Assembly (NCBI RefSeq): GCF_024508665.1
Contig: NZ_JANINP010000007.1
Location: 1,116,001 to 1,180,000 of the forward strand
Length of the DNA: 64,000 nt
Origin: Sphingomonas sp.
GTDB taxonomy: Bacteria; Pseudomonadota; Alphaproteobacteria; Sphingomonadales; Sphingomonadaceae
Direction: 5' to 3'
How positions within the stretch are numbered: position 1 is the first letter of the stretch; every line of letters starts with the position of its first letter. Below the pieces are notes generated by a model. The model was not told the origin of the DNA and made no database searches. It worked only from the letters and a program-made list of their open reading frames with translations. Shown in pieces: positions 17,712-27,060 of the stretch. The translations under genes were made by a program, and so were the position numbers.

Positions 17712-19094
17712 GTGACTCGGATTGCACATCTGCCACTGTTCGCGCTTGTCGCGGCGTCATTTGCCACGGCCCCGGCCTTGGCCGACAGCCCGGTCGAAGC
17801 TGGGTCGGCCAAGGCGGCCGCGGTCAAGGCCGCGCTCGCCGTGCCGGCCGGCTCGGCCGCTCCCGGCTGCGCGGTCGGACTGTTTCGCGGCGGCAAGCCT
17901 GAGTTTCTGGTGAGCGACGGCTATGCCGATGTCGCGACCGGACGCCGGATCGACGGCGACACGCAATTCTACGCCGCTTCGGTCTCCAAACAGTTCACCG
18001 TCGCCGCGCTCATGCAATTGGTCGTGGCCGGGAAGGTGCGCCTCGACGACGACGTGCATCGCTATCTGCCCGAATTGCCGTCTTATCCCGATCGGCTGAC
18101 GATCCAGAACCTCTTGAACATGACGAGTGGCGTGCGCGATTCGCTCGTGCTGCTGCAACTCGACGGGATCGAACCGCTTTCGCGTGCCAGCCGGGCCGAA
18201 GCGCTGGCCGAGATGTTTCAGCAGCGGGATACCAAATTCAAACCCGGCACCGCTTATGACTATACCAATGGCGGCTATCTGCTGCTGTCCGAGGTGGTCG
18301 AGCGCGTCTCGGGCGAGAAGTTCGAGGCCTATGTCAACGCGCATGTGTTGAAGCCGCTGGGGATGACCCGCAGCTACGTCATGTTGGGCAGCCGCAGTTC
18401 CGACGCCAATGCCGCGCGGGGCTATACCATGCCGGGAGGCAAGGTGACGCTGACCGACGAAATCCCGCTGTTCGGAGGGAGTGGCGGGTTGATCACCACG
18501 GTCAACGATCTCGGCAAATGGTATGCCGATATCGACAGCGGACATAAGGTCTGGACCCGGGAATTGACTCGGCTGATGACCACTCCTGGACGGTTTGCGG
18601 ACGGCAGCCCGGTGCGCGATCACGGCCAGGGTCCGGTCTATGGCAATGCCTTGTTGATCGGTCCGCACTGGTTCCACCACACCGGTGCCGCGGGGGGATT
18701 CAAGACCCTTTTCGGCTATAATCGAGAGCAGCGGTTCGGCGTGGCGCTGCTCTGCAACAATGGCGACTACAACCCCGATAAAGTCGCGGATACCGTGCTT
18801 GCCGCGTTTGACAGCAGCGTGCCGCGCGTGAGCGAAGGCGCTCCGCCATCTTCGCTCGACGGCCGCTACGGCAATCCCAACCTCAAGGCGGTCTATTCGA
18901 TTGCCCTGACGGAAGCCGGTGGTACGGTGACCGTGACCGATCGCAACGGCAAGCCGGGCGCGCCGCAACCGCTGGAAGCCACCGGACCCGGCCAATATAA
19001 GGGTCGAGGCTATACGTTGAGTTTCGACGACAATGGCATGGGCTTCACGCTAACGATTCCGCGCGTGGCCCTGCATTTCACGCGATTGCCCTGA
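17712..19094 (+). CDS. secreted serine hydrolase (class C beta-lactamase / esterase family)
   Basis: This 460-aa protein starts at GTG 17712 with GGGGGAGGG upstream. The signal peptide ends at about residue 24. Catalytic motifs are S90-V-S-K93 (SxxK), Y184-T-N186 (YxN) and a later HTGAAGG, the HxG equivalent. A C-terminal extension of about 100 residues follows, as in many D-aminopeptidase- or esterase-like members. It lies 31 bases behind the TonB receptor, so the two are probably co-transcribed. Its last 45 bases overlap the convergent aspartic-protease gene. Confidence 0.85.
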   Translation: MTRIAHLPLFALVAASFATAPALADSPVEAGSAKAAAVKAALAVPAGSAAPGCAVGLFRGGKPEFLVSDGYADVATGRRIDGDTQFYAASVSKQFTVAALMQLVVAGKVRLDDDVHRYLPELPSYPDRLTIQNLLNMTSGVRDSLVLLQLDGIEPLSRASRAEALAEMFQQRDTKFKPGTAYDYTNGGYLLLSEVVERVSGEKFEAYVNAHVLKPLGMTRSYVMLGSRSSDANAARGYTMPGGKVTLTDEIPLFGGSGGLITTVNDLGKWYADIDSGHKVWTRELTRLMTTPGRFADGSPVRDHGQGPVYGNALLIGPHWFHHTGAAGGFKTLFGYNREQRFGVALLCNNGDYNPDKVADTVLAAFDSSVPRVSEGAPPSSLDGRYGNPNLKAVYSIALTEAGGTVTVTDRNGKPGAPQPLEATGPGQYKGRGYTLSFDDNGMGFTLTIPRVALHFTRLP

Positions 19095-20258
19095 CGCGTT
19101 GCCATTGCCGTCGCGCGGTATCGCCTGCAGCGTCATCGTCGCGAAGTCGATCGTCAGCAATTTGAGCTGGACGATCATGTCGCTGCCGACGCGCCCGGCG
19201 CTGCTGTCATTGTCCTCGATATTGACCTTGAGCGCCTTCAGCGGAACGCCATCGATCGTATAGTCGAGCTGGGGCAGCACGCGGACCTTGGTGGTAACGA
19301 AGCCGCCGGCGCCGCCGATCGTCGCGTTACGCTCCGCCGCGCTTGCGAGCTGATCCTTGCTCAACAACGCAAGGCCCGGTCTGCGCAACGCGGTCGAATC
19401 GGCGCCGCTGTCGAATTGCGCGCCGGCGGTACCGAGCGGCGTGGTGATCGGGATGCCGAGCCCATCCTCGTGCCAATAGACGCGTACCGTCTTGCCCTTG
19501 GGCAGTGGCGCGGCGGTGCCGAGCGCGAGCTTGGTGCCGCCGTCCAACCAGGCGATCCGGCCGAGCGCGGCGAAGGCGGGCAGGCCGAGGATGGCCGGGA
19601 TCGTGTAGTCCTTGCCGAGCTTGAGCATCGCGTCCGGCAGAATCAGCACGGGCAGGTTCTCGACCGTAGCGCCGCCGATCATCGCCTTGTCGATCAGGCC
19701 CATCTTGCCGGTCACGCGGGTGGTCGACGTGCCGACATCGCTAGACCCGGGCAGGATGCGCACTCCCAGCTGCGTGGCGGTGCTTTCGGTGACGACGGAA
19801 ATCTCGGCGCCCGTGTCCACGAACCAGGGCAGGGTGATGCCGTTGACGGTAACGTTCGCGCTCTTGCTGCCGAGTGGATTGGCGATGGTCGGCACTGTGG
19901 TAGCGCCGCGCGCGCGGATCGGCGGCGCGTCGCGAAAGGCTTCCGCGATCTTCTCGTCGCTGGCATCCTCTCCGTCGGGAGCGAGCTTGTTCGCCTCTGC
20001 GCAGGCGGCGACGCGTTTCGCACCGCCGACCGTCACGCCATAATCGTTGCACAGGCGGTGAAACAGCATCGCGCGCACTGGAGCGGATGCATCGGCATGC
20101 GCCCGCAGCCAGGCTTCGATCGCGGCATCCTCGGCCGCACCGCCAAACTGGGCATCATAGGCTAGCCGTTCCGCCGTTCCCGGACTTGGGGGCGGCGCAT
20201 AGGGATCGGGTTGGGGCAGAGCGGCCTGGGCGAGGAGCAGCGCGATCGTCGGAATCAT
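19050..20258 (-). CDS. retropepsin-like aspartic protease domain protein
   Basis: The 402-aa protein starts at ATG 20258 with GAGAGGG upstream and a signal-peptide-like N-terminus (IPTIALLLAQAALP). Two aspartic protease half-sites are visible, WFVDTGAEISVV and AQFDSGADSTAL, each a DTG/DSG triad in one chain. This two-lobed secreted form is common in sphingomonads and xanthomonads; the substrate is unknown. The gene converges on, and overlaps by 45 bases, the serine hydrolase. Confidence 0.75.
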   Translation of the reverse strand: MIPTIALLLAQAALPQPDPYAPPPSPGTAERLAYDAQFGGAAEDAAIEAWLRAHADASAPVRAMLFHRLCNDYGVTVGGAKRVAACAEANKLAPDGEDASDEKIAEAFRDAPPIRARGATTVPTIANPLGSKSANVTVNGITLPWFVDTGAEISVVTESTATQLGVRILPGSSDVGTSTTRVTGKMGLIDKAMIGGATVENLPVLILPDAMLKLGKDYTIPAILGLPAFAALGRIAWLDGGTKLALGTAAPLPKGKTVRVYWHEDGLGIPITTPLGTAGAQFDSGADSTALRRPGLALLSKDQLASAAERNATIGGAGGFVTTKVRVLPQLDYTIDGVPLKALKVNIEDNDSSAGRVGSDMIVQLKLLTIDFATMTLQAIPRDGNGNASGQSREMQGHARNR

Positions 20259-20334
20259 GGGGCCCTCTCTATCGACTGTCTTAGCCAAGTGCTACACGGC
20301 TTGTGTCGCCGGGGACAGTGGGTAAAGGCGGCGC

Positions 20335-22992
20335 ATGACCACCGAATTGCCCAAGACCTTCGACCCCGCCGAGATCGAGACGCGCTGGTATCAGCATTGG
20401 GAGACGAACGGCCAGTTCCACCCAGATCGGCCGGGCGCGGAGCCGTGGACGATCGTCAACCCGCCGCCCAACGTGACGGGGTCGCTGCATATCGGGCATG
20501 CGCTCGACAACACGCTGCAGGACGTGCTGGTCCGCCACGCGCGGCTCAAGGGCAAGGACGCGCTCTGGGTGGTCGGCACCGATCATGCCGGCATCGCCAC
20601 GCAAATGGTGGTCGAGCGCCAGATGGCGGAGAAGCAGCAGAAGCGCACCGATTTCACTCGCGAGGAGTTCGTCGCCAAGGTCTGGGAATGGAAGGCCGAG
20701 AGCGGGGGCGAGATCACCCAGCAGCTCCGCCGCCTCGGCTGCTCGATGGACTGGGCCAATGAGCGCTTCACGATGGACGAGGGCTTTTCCAAGGCCGTCC
20801 TCAAGGTGTTCGTCGACCTTTACAATCAGGGCCTGATCTATCGCGACAAGCGGCTGGTGAATTGGGATCCCGGTCTCGGCACGGCGATCAGCGACCTCGA
20901 GGTCGAGACCAAGGAAGTGAAGGGCAGCTTCTGGCAGATCCGCTATCCGCTGGCGGATGGATCGGGCTCGGTCACCGTCGCGACGACGCGGCCGGAGACG
21001 ATGCTCGCCGACATGGCTGTCGCGGTCCATCCCGAAGACGAGCGCTACAAGGCGATGATCGGCAAGCAGGTGAAGCTGCCGATCACCGGGCGGTTGATCC
21101 CGGTCATTGCCGACGAACATGCCGACCCGACGCTTGGCACCGGCGCGGTCAAGATCACGCCGGGACACGATTTCAATGACTTCGAGGTGGGCAAGCGCGC
21201 CGGCATGAAGGCGGGCGAGATGCTCAACATGCTCGACGCCAAGGCGCAGGTCACGCAGACCGCCGACGGGCTGATCCCCGAGGATCTGCTCGGCATCGAT
21301 CGCTTCTGGGCGCGCAAGCTGGTGGTGGAGCGGTTGAAGGAAGCCGGTCTCCTCGTCCCCTATATCGACAAGGAAGGCGTCGAGCACGACGCCGAGCCGC
21401 GCACGATCCAGACGCCCTATGGTGATCGCTCGGGCGACGTGATCGAGCCGTGGCTGACCGACCAATGGTATGTCGACGCCGAGTCTCTGGCAAAGAAGCC
21501 GATCGAGGCGGTTCAGTCGGGCGCGATCAAGATCGTGCCGAAGAGCTGGGAGAAGACCTTCTTCAACTGGATGGAGAATATCCAGCCCTGGTGCGTGAGC
21601 CGTCAGCTTTGGTGGGGGCATCGCATTCCGGCCTGGTTCGCCGAGGATGGCAGGATTTTCGTCGCGCTGACCGAGGAAGAGGCGCAGGCCCAGGCCGGCG
21701 CTGGCGTTGCGTTGAAGCAGGATCCCGACGTCCTCGACACCTGGTTCTCCTCCGCGCTCTGGCCGTTCGCGACGATGGGCTGGCCCGAGGATACCGATCC
21801 CAAGCTCCACGGCCGCTATCCGAACGACGTGCTGATTTCCGGCTTCGACATCCTGTTCTTCTGGGACGCGCGGATGATGATGCAGGGCATGCACTTCATG
21901 AAGGACGTGCCGTTCCGCACGCTCTATCTGCACGGCCTGGTGCGCGCTGCCGACGGGCAGAAGATGTCCAAGTCGAAGGGCAATGTCGTCAACCCGCTCG
22001 GGCTGATCGACAAATATGGGGCCGACGCGCTGCGCTTCTTCATGGCGGCGATGGAGAGCCAGGGCCGCGACATCAAGATGGATGAGAAGCGGGTCGAGGG
22101 GTATCGCAACTTCGCCACCAAGCTGTGGAATGCCGCGCGTTTCTGCCAGTCCAACGGGATCGGCGCGTCGAAGACGATCAAGGCGCCCGAGGCGACGCTC
22201 GCCGTCAACAAGTGGGTCATCGGCGAGACGATCCAGACCGTGCAGGCGGTCGACCTCGCGCTGGCCGATTACCGCTTCGACGGCGCCGCCAACGCGATCT
22301 ATCAATTCGCCTGGAGCCGGTTCTGCGACTGGTATCTCGAACTGATCAAGGGCGCGATCGACGACGAGACCAAGGCGGTCGCGGGCTGGGTGCTCGACCA
22401 GATCCTGGTCATGCTCCACCCGTTCATGCCGTTCGTGACCGAGGAATTGTGGTCGAAGCTCGGCGAGCGCGACTACGATCTGATCGTCGCCAAATGGCCG
22501 ATCGCCGACGCGCGCGCGATGGACCCCGAAGCGGGCAAGGAGATCGACTGGCTGATCCGGCTGGTCAGCGAAGTGCGGTCGAGCCGCACCGAACTCAACG
22601 TGCCGCCCGGGGCGCGGCTTGCCGTGCATCTGCGCGATGCCTCCGGCGAGACGCAGGCGCGGTTCGAGCGACTGGCGCCTGCGATCGCGAGGCTCGCGCG
22701 GATCGATCGCGCCGACGGCGAAGCGTCGGGAGGCGCGGCACAGGTGGTGGTCGATGAAGCGACGTTCGTTCTGCCGCTCGAAGGCGTGATCGACCTCGCC
22801 GCCGAACGCACGCGCCTGACCAAGGCGATCGAAGCGGCGTCCAAGGAACGTGACGGCCTGGCTGGCCGCCTCAACAATCCGAGCTTCGTCGAGCGTGCCA
22901 AGCCCGAGGCGGTGGAGAAGGCGCGCGCGGATCATGCCGAGAAGGCGGCCGAGGCTGAACGGTTGACGGCGGCCCTGGCGCGGCTGGGCTAG
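20335..22992 (+). CDS. valS: valyl-tRNA synthetase
   Basis: This 885-aa class I aminoacyl-tRNA synthetase has HIGH at residues 52-55 (NVTGSLHIGHALD), KMSKS at 543-547, an editing domain between them, an anticodon-binding region (FCDWYLELIKGA) and a C-terminal coiled coil (LAAERTRLTKAI). It charges tRNA-Val. It is followed by an 89-bp palindromic repeat. Confidence 0.98.
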   Translation: MTTELPKTFDPAEIETRWYQHWETNGQFHPDRPGAEPWTIVNPPPNVTGSLHIGHALDNTLQDVLVRHARLKGKDALWVVGTDHAGIATQMVVERQMAEKQQKRTDFTREEFVAKVWEWKAESGGEITQQLRRLGCSMDWANERFTMDEGFSKAVLKVFVDLYNQGLIYRDKRLVNWDPGLGTAISDLEVETKEVKGSFWQIRYPLADGSGSVTVATTRPETMLADMAVAVHPEDERYKAMIGKQVKLPITGRLIPVIADEHADPTLGTGAVKITPGHDFNDFEVGKRAGMKAGEMLNMLDAKAQVTQTADGLIPEDLLGIDRFWARKLVVERLKEAGLLVPYIDKEGVEHDAEPRTIQTPYGDRSGDVIEPWLTDQWYVDAESLAKKPIEAVQSGAIKIVPKSWEKTFFNWMENIQPWCVSRQLWWGHRIPAWFAEDGRIFVALTEEEAQAQAGAGVALKQDPDVLDTWFSSALWPFATMGWPEDTDPKLHGRYPNDVLISGFDILFFWDARMMMQGMHFMKDVPFRTLYLHGLVRAADGQKMSKSKGNVVNPLGLIDKYGADALRFFMAAMESQGRDIKMDEKRVEGYRNFATKLWNAARFCQSNGIGASKTIKAPEATLAVNKWVIGETIQTVQAVDLALADYRFDGAANAIYQFAWSRFCDWYLELIKGAIDDETKAVAGWVLDQILVMLHPFMPFVTEELWSKLGERDYDLIVAKWPIADARAMDPEAGKEIDWLIRLVSEVRSSRTELNVPPGARLAVHLRDASGETQARFERLAPAIARLARIDRADGEASGGAAQVVVDEATFVLPLEGVIDLAAERTRLTKAIEAASKERDGLAGRLNNPSFVERAKPEAVEKARADHAEKAAEAERLTAALARLG

Positions 22993-23004
22993 TTCAATGA
23001 CTAC

Positions 23005-23093
23005 GTCACCCCGGACTTGTTCCGGGGTCCAATTCTCCCCAACGGATTCCAGCCGTTGTTGCGCGTTGGATGCCGGAACAAGTCCGGCATGAC
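23005..23093. repeat. intergenic palindromic repeat, family A copy 1
   Basis: This 89-bp element is made of two back-to-back palindromes, one carrying ACCCCGGA and one TGCCGGA, bounded by GTCACCCC and GGCATGAC. It is the reverse orientation of the copies at 34045-34133 and 35279-35364. It lies behind valS, where its hairpins could end or stabilise transcripts. Confidence 0.85.
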
Positions 23094-23234
23094 GTTATGG
23101 GCTGGAACAACTTGGTGCCGCGCGCTTTATGTCGCGCCTGGGCTAGGCGAACCGCCAAGCATTCCCTATCGGAATGTCCGACAGCGAAACGATCAGTACA
23201 TCAGGCCGTGCGGGCCGAGGAAAGGCATCCCCAC

Positions 23235-24704
23235 GTGGCGCAGCCGCCGCACCAGCAGCAGCGAGGCCCGGGAGGCCGCCGCGATCTGACCGTCGGGCCG
23301 ATCGGCCCGACGCTGCTCGCCTTTGCTCTGCCGACGCTCGCCTCGAACATCCTCCAGTCGCTCAACGGGTCGATCAACTCGATCTGGGTCGGGCGCTTCC
23401 TGGGGGAGAGCGCGCTGGCGGCAACGTCGAACGCCAACATCATCATGTTTCTGATGTTCTCGGCCGTATTCGGCTTCGGCATGGCGGCGACGATTCTGAT
23501 CGGCCAGTCGGTCGGGCGGCACGATATCGAGGGCGCGCGGCGCGCGTTCGGATCGGCGGTCGGGCTGGTGATGGGCGGCGCGGTGGTGATCGCCATCCTC
23601 GGCTGGTTGTTCGCCCCGCAGATATTGCGGTTGCTCGCGACGCCGGGCGAGGCACAGAACATGGCCCGCGACTACCTTCGCGTGATTTTCCTGGGTCTGC
23701 CCTTCTCGATGCTCGGCGTTCTCATCCAGATGAGCCTGCGCGGTACCGGCGATTCGGTCACGCCTTTGTGGTTCATGGGCCTGAGCGTGGCAATCGACAG
23801 CACGTTCAATCCCTTGCTGATCGACGGCATCGGGCCGTTCCCCAGGATGGGCATTGCCGGATCGGCGACGGCGACCTTGCTGGCGGGCATCGTCTCGTCG
23901 GCCGGGTTGCTCATCTACGTCTATTGGCGCGATTTGCCGGTGCGGTTGCGCGGTAGAGAACTGCGCTATCTGATCCCCGAAAAGGCCCTGGTGAAGACGA
24001 TCATCGCCAAGGGTCTGCCGATGGGCGCGCAGATGCTGGTCATGTCGACGGCCGGCCTCACGATGATCGGCCTCGTCAACCGCCACGGCGTGGACACCGC
24101 CGCCGCCTACGCCGTCTCGCAACAGCTCTGGACCTATATCCAGATGCCGACGATGGCGATCGGCGTGGCGGTAAGCTCGATGGCGGCGCAGAATATCGGC
24201 GCGGGCAAATGGGAACGCGTCAACGCGATCACGCGGTCGGGTATCGTCTACAACACGATCATCACTTTGGTCGTCATCACCGCGATCATCCTGTTCGACC
24301 GCCAGGTGATGACGCTGTTCGTCGGCAGCGGCAGCCCCGCGATCCCGATCGCGCGGCATATCCAGCTGATCTCCAGCTGGACCTTCGTGATGTTCGGCGT
24401 GACGATGGTACTGTTCTCGACCGTCCGCGCCAACGGCGCGACGATACCGCCGCTGATCATTCTGGCGATCGCCTTCTACCCGGTCCGCCTGGGCTTCGCG
24501 ATATTCGGCCAACCGCTGATCGGCGTCGATGCCTTGTGGTACGCTTTCCCGATCGGATCGCTGGTCTCGATGTCGCTTGCCGCCTGGTATTACCGCAACG
24601 GCCGCTGGCGCGAGCAATCGCTGATCGTCCCGCCCGAGCCCGAAGGGGAGGAACAGGCGCACGCTTCCGGCGAGCCGGCGGGGCGATTGCATCCGACGGG
24701 CTGA
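23235..24704 (+). CDS. MATE family multidrug efflux transporter
   Basis: This 489-aa membrane protein has about 12 hydrophobic helices and MATE-type repeats (GPIGPTLLAFALPTLASN, GQSVGRHD, LRGTGDS). It exports cationic drugs or metabolites against Na+ or H+. The start is probably GTG 23235, with GAGGAAAGG upstream; the open frame further 5' reads into the repeat and looks non-coding. The 141 bases between the repeat and the start hold no other feature I recognise. Confidence 0.9.
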   Translation: MAQPPHQQQRGPGGRRDLTVGPIGPTLLAFALPTLASNILQSLNGSINSIWVGRFLGESALAATSNANIIMFLMFSAVFGFGMAATILIGQSVGRHDIEGARRAFGSAVGLVMGGAVVIAILGWLFAPQILRLLATPGEAQNMARDYLRVIFLGLPFSMLGVLIQMSLRGTGDSVTPLWFMGLSVAIDSTFNPLLIDGIGPFPRMGIAGSATATLLAGIVSSAGLLIYVYWRDLPVRLRGRELRYLIPEKALVKTIIAKGLPMGAQMLVMSTAGLTMIGLVNRHGVDTAAAYAVSQQLWTYIQMPTMAIGVAVSSMAAQNIGAGKWERVNAITRSGIVYNTIITLVVITAIILFDRQVMTLFVGSGSPAIPIARHIQLISSWTFVMFGVTMVLFSTVRANGATIPPLIILAIAFYPVRLGFAIFGQPLIGVDALWYAFPIGSLVSMSLAAWYYRNGRWREQSLIVPPEPEGEEQAHASGEPAGRLHPTG

Positions 24705-24755
24705 CCGGTCGCTTCGCCCTTGCGTGCAGCGGCGCGCAGGCTCAAATGCGCGGCC

Positions 24756-25745
24756 ATGAGCCACTATCCTGCGATCCGTCTCCGCCGCACGCGCGCCTCG
24801 GCGTGGAGCCGGCGGATGCATGCCGAAAACACCCTGACCGCGGCCAATCTGATCTGGCCGCTGTTCATCGCCGAAGGACAAGGGGTCGAGGAACCGATCG
24901 CCAGCCTGCCCGGCGTGTCGCGCTGGTCGGTCGACAATATCGTCGCACGAGCGAAGGAAGCCCGCGATCTTGGCATTCCCTGCATCGCGTTGTTCCCCAA
25001 CACCCAGCCCGATCGCCGCAGCGATGACGGTAAGGAAGCCCTCAACCCCGACAATCTGATGTGCCGCGCGATCCGCGCGCTCAAGGATGCGGTGCCCGAT
25101 ATCGGCGTGCTGACCGACGTCGCGCTCGACCCCTATACCAGCCACGGCCATGACGGCTTGCTCGACGCGAGCGGCTACGTCCTGAACGACGCCACCGCCG
25201 AAGTGCTGGTCGGTCAGGCGCTCAACCAGGCCGCGGCCGGCGCCGACATCATCGCGCCGTCCGACATGATGGACGGCCGGGTGGGGCAGATCCGCGAGGC
25301 GCTGGAGGGCGCGGGCCATGTCAACGTCCAGATCATGTCCTACGCCGCCAAATATGCCAGCGGCTTCTACGGGCCGTTCCGCGACGCGGTCGGTTCGCGC
25401 GGGCTGCTTAAGGGCGACAAGAAGACCTATCAGATGGACCCGGCCAATACCGAGGAGGCGCTGCGAGAGGTCGCGCTCGATCTCGCCGAGGGCGCCGACA
25501 GCGTGATGGTCAAGCCGGGTTTGCCCTATCTCGACATCATCCTGCGCGTGAAGGATCGCTTCGAAGTCCCTGTATTCGCGTATCAAGTGTCCGGCGAATA
25601 TGCGATGATCGAGGCGGCAGTCGCGGCCGGTGCGGCCGAGCGCGACGCGGTCGTGCTGGAGACGCTGCTGGCGTTCAAGCGCGCAGGGTGTTCGGGCGTG
25701 CTGACCTACCATGCGCTCCACGCGGCGAAGCTGCTGGCGAAATGA
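24756..25745 (+). CDS. hemB: porphobilinogen synthase (5-aminolevulinate dehydratase)
   Basis: The 329-aa enzyme condenses two 5-aminolevulinate molecules to porphobilinogen. The two Schiff-base lysines lie in YAAKYASGFYGPFRDA and VMVKPGLPYLDI. The start ATG 24756 gives the usual length. Its stop overlaps the ATG of the next GNAT gene, so heme synthesis is translationally linked to two acetyltransferases. Confidence 0.97.
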   Translation: MSHYPAIRLRRTRASAWSRRMHAENTLTAANLIWPLFIAEGQGVEEPIASLPGVSRWSVDNIVARAKEARDLGIPCIALFPNTQPDRRSDDGKEALNPDNLMCRAIRALKDAVPDIGVLTDVALDPYTSHGHDGLLDASGYVLNDATAEVLVGQALNQAAAGADIIAPSDMMDGRVGQIREALEGAGHVNVQIMSYAAKYASGFYGPFRDAVGSRGLLKGDKKTYQMDPANTEEALREVALDLAEGADSVMVKPGLPYLDIILRVKDRFEVPVFAYQVSGEYAMIEAAVAAGAAERDAVVLETLLAFKRAGCSGVLTYHALHAAKLLAK

Positions 25746-26293
25746 TCGAGACGCCGCGCCTGATCCTCCGCCCGTGGCGCGAGGACGACAAACATGCGTT
25801 CGACGCGATCATCAACACGCCGGCGATGATGAAGCATTTCGGCGGCGTCGCGCCGCGCGAGAAGATCGACGGGCTGATCGACCGCCAGATGGAGAAGCAG
25901 GCCGCAGACGGCCATTGCATGTGGGCAGTCGAGACCAAGGCCGACGGCCAATTGGCGGGGATTTGCGGGCTGAGGCTCGGTGGGCATCCCGATACGCCGG
26001 TCGACGGCATGTACGAGCTTGGCTGGCGCATCGCCGAGAAGCATTGGGGGCAGGGGATCGCTCGCGAGGCGGCCGAGGCAAGCCGCGACTGGGGCTGGGC
26101 GAATACGCCGGCCGAAACGATCGCGGCATGGACAAATCCCGACAATGCGCCGTCCTGGGGGCTCATGATCCGGATCGGCATGACGCGGCGGCCCGACTTG
26201 GATTTCCGCCACCCGCTCTATCTCGATAATGACGACGTGATCGGCGACATGATCGTCTATGCGTTCGATCGGCCGGCAGGAGCCGGGCGATGA
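25742..26293 (+). CDS. GNAT family N-acetyltransferase (first of tandem pair)
   Basis: This 183-aa protein of the RimJ/RimL-like type (IETPRLILRPWREDD; ELGWRIAEKHWGQGIAREAA acetyl-CoA site) is ATGA-coupled to hemB upstream and to the second GNAT downstream. The substrate is unknown. The two GNATs align over their whole length, indicating a tandem duplication. Confidence 0.85.
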   Translation: MIETPRLILRPWREDDKHAFDAIINTPAMMKHFGGVAPREKIDGLIDRQMEKQAADGHCMWAVETKADGQLAGICGLRLGGHPDTPVDGMYELGWRIAEKHWGQGIAREAAEASRDWGWANTPAETIAAWTNPDNAPSWGLMIRIGMTRRPDLDFRHPLYLDNDDVIGDMIVYAFDRPAGAGR

Positions 26294-26820
26294 TCGATAC
26301 CGATCGCCTGGTCCTGCGCGGCTGGCGCGACAGCGACATCGCGCCGTTCCATGCCATGTGCAACGATCCGGAAGTCATGCGCTATCTCGGGCCGCCGCTG
26401 AGCCGCGAGGACGCCGAAGCCGCCGCGGCGCGGCAGAACGGCTTCGTCGCCAGCCACGGTTATTGCTTCTGGGCGGTCGAGCGAAAGGCCGACGGCGCTT
26501 TCCTGGGCTTTTGCGGGCTCAAGCCGGGGCCCGAAGGCACGCCGCTCTTCGACCAGGTCGAAATCGGCTGGCGGCTGGCGCGGGACGCCTGGGGCCAGGG
26601 CTATGCGCGCGAAGCGGCCGAGGCGTCGATCGCCTGGGGCTGGGCGAATACCGACGCCCCCGGCATCGCCGCGATGACCAATGTCGACAATATGCGCAGC
26701 TGGGGGCTGATGGAGCGGCTCGGCATGGTGCGCGATCTTGACGGCGATTTCGAGCATCCGGCGGTGCCGATCGGCGACCCGTTGCGGCCGCACATCGTCT
26801 ACCGGATAAAGCGGCCCTAG
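26290..26820 (+). CDS. GNAT family N-acetyltransferase (second of tandem pair)
   Basis: This 176-aa paralogue of the preceding gene has the same layout: IDTDRLVLRGWRDSD at the N-terminus, VEIGWRLARDAWGQGYAREAA as the acetyl-CoA-binding region, and WGWANT near residue 120. Its ATG overlaps the previous stop. It is the last gene before a cluster of hairpin repeats that faces a convergent lipoprotein gene. Confidence 0.85.
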   Translation: MIDTDRLVLRGWRDSDIAPFHAMCNDPEVMRYLGPPLSREDAEAAAARQNGFVASHGYCFWAVERKADGAFLGFCGLKPGPEGTPLFDQVEIGWRLARDAWGQGYAREAAEASIAWGWANTDAPGIAAMTNVDNMRSWGLMERLGMVRDLDGDFEHPAVPIGDPLRPHIVYRIKRP

Positions 26821-27045
26821 GTCTCCTAGCCCTCTCCCGCTCGCGGGTGCACCGGGTAGGTCATGCCCCCGGCATGACCTGAACAGCGCGGGGCGCTGTT
26901 CACCCGGCGCAGGTTGGGTGAGGGTCTTCTTTCTTCTTCCGGGCGAATGAAATTCAGGAAGAAGTAAGAAGACCCTCACCCTCCCGCTGCGCGGGCCCCT
27001 CCCTCTCCCGCAAGCGGGAGAGGGGTGAGTTGATCGGCAGCTTTT
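26821..27045. repeat. cluster of intergenic hairpin repeats between convergent genes
   Basis: Four perfect or near-perfect inverted repeats are stacked here: AGGTCATGCC stems at 26858-26880, GAACAGCGC stems at 26881-26901, a 25-bp arm pair at 26916-26940 and 26957-26981 with one mismatch, and CCCTCTCCCGC stems at 27001-27024. They fill the gap between the second GNAT (plus) and the lipoprotein (minus), so they probably act as a bidirectional terminator. Confidence 0.85.
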
Positions 27046-27060
27046 GAAAGGCTTGAGGGC

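Noticed and set aside
20281..22935. 884-codon open frame opposite valS
   Set aside because: valS has full class I motifs; the antisense frame has no recognisable domain and typical shadow composition.
26858..26901. Attachment site or integron-like element in the hairpin cluster
   Set aside because: No integrase or gene cassette is near; adjacent simple hairpins fit terminator or REP-type repeats better.
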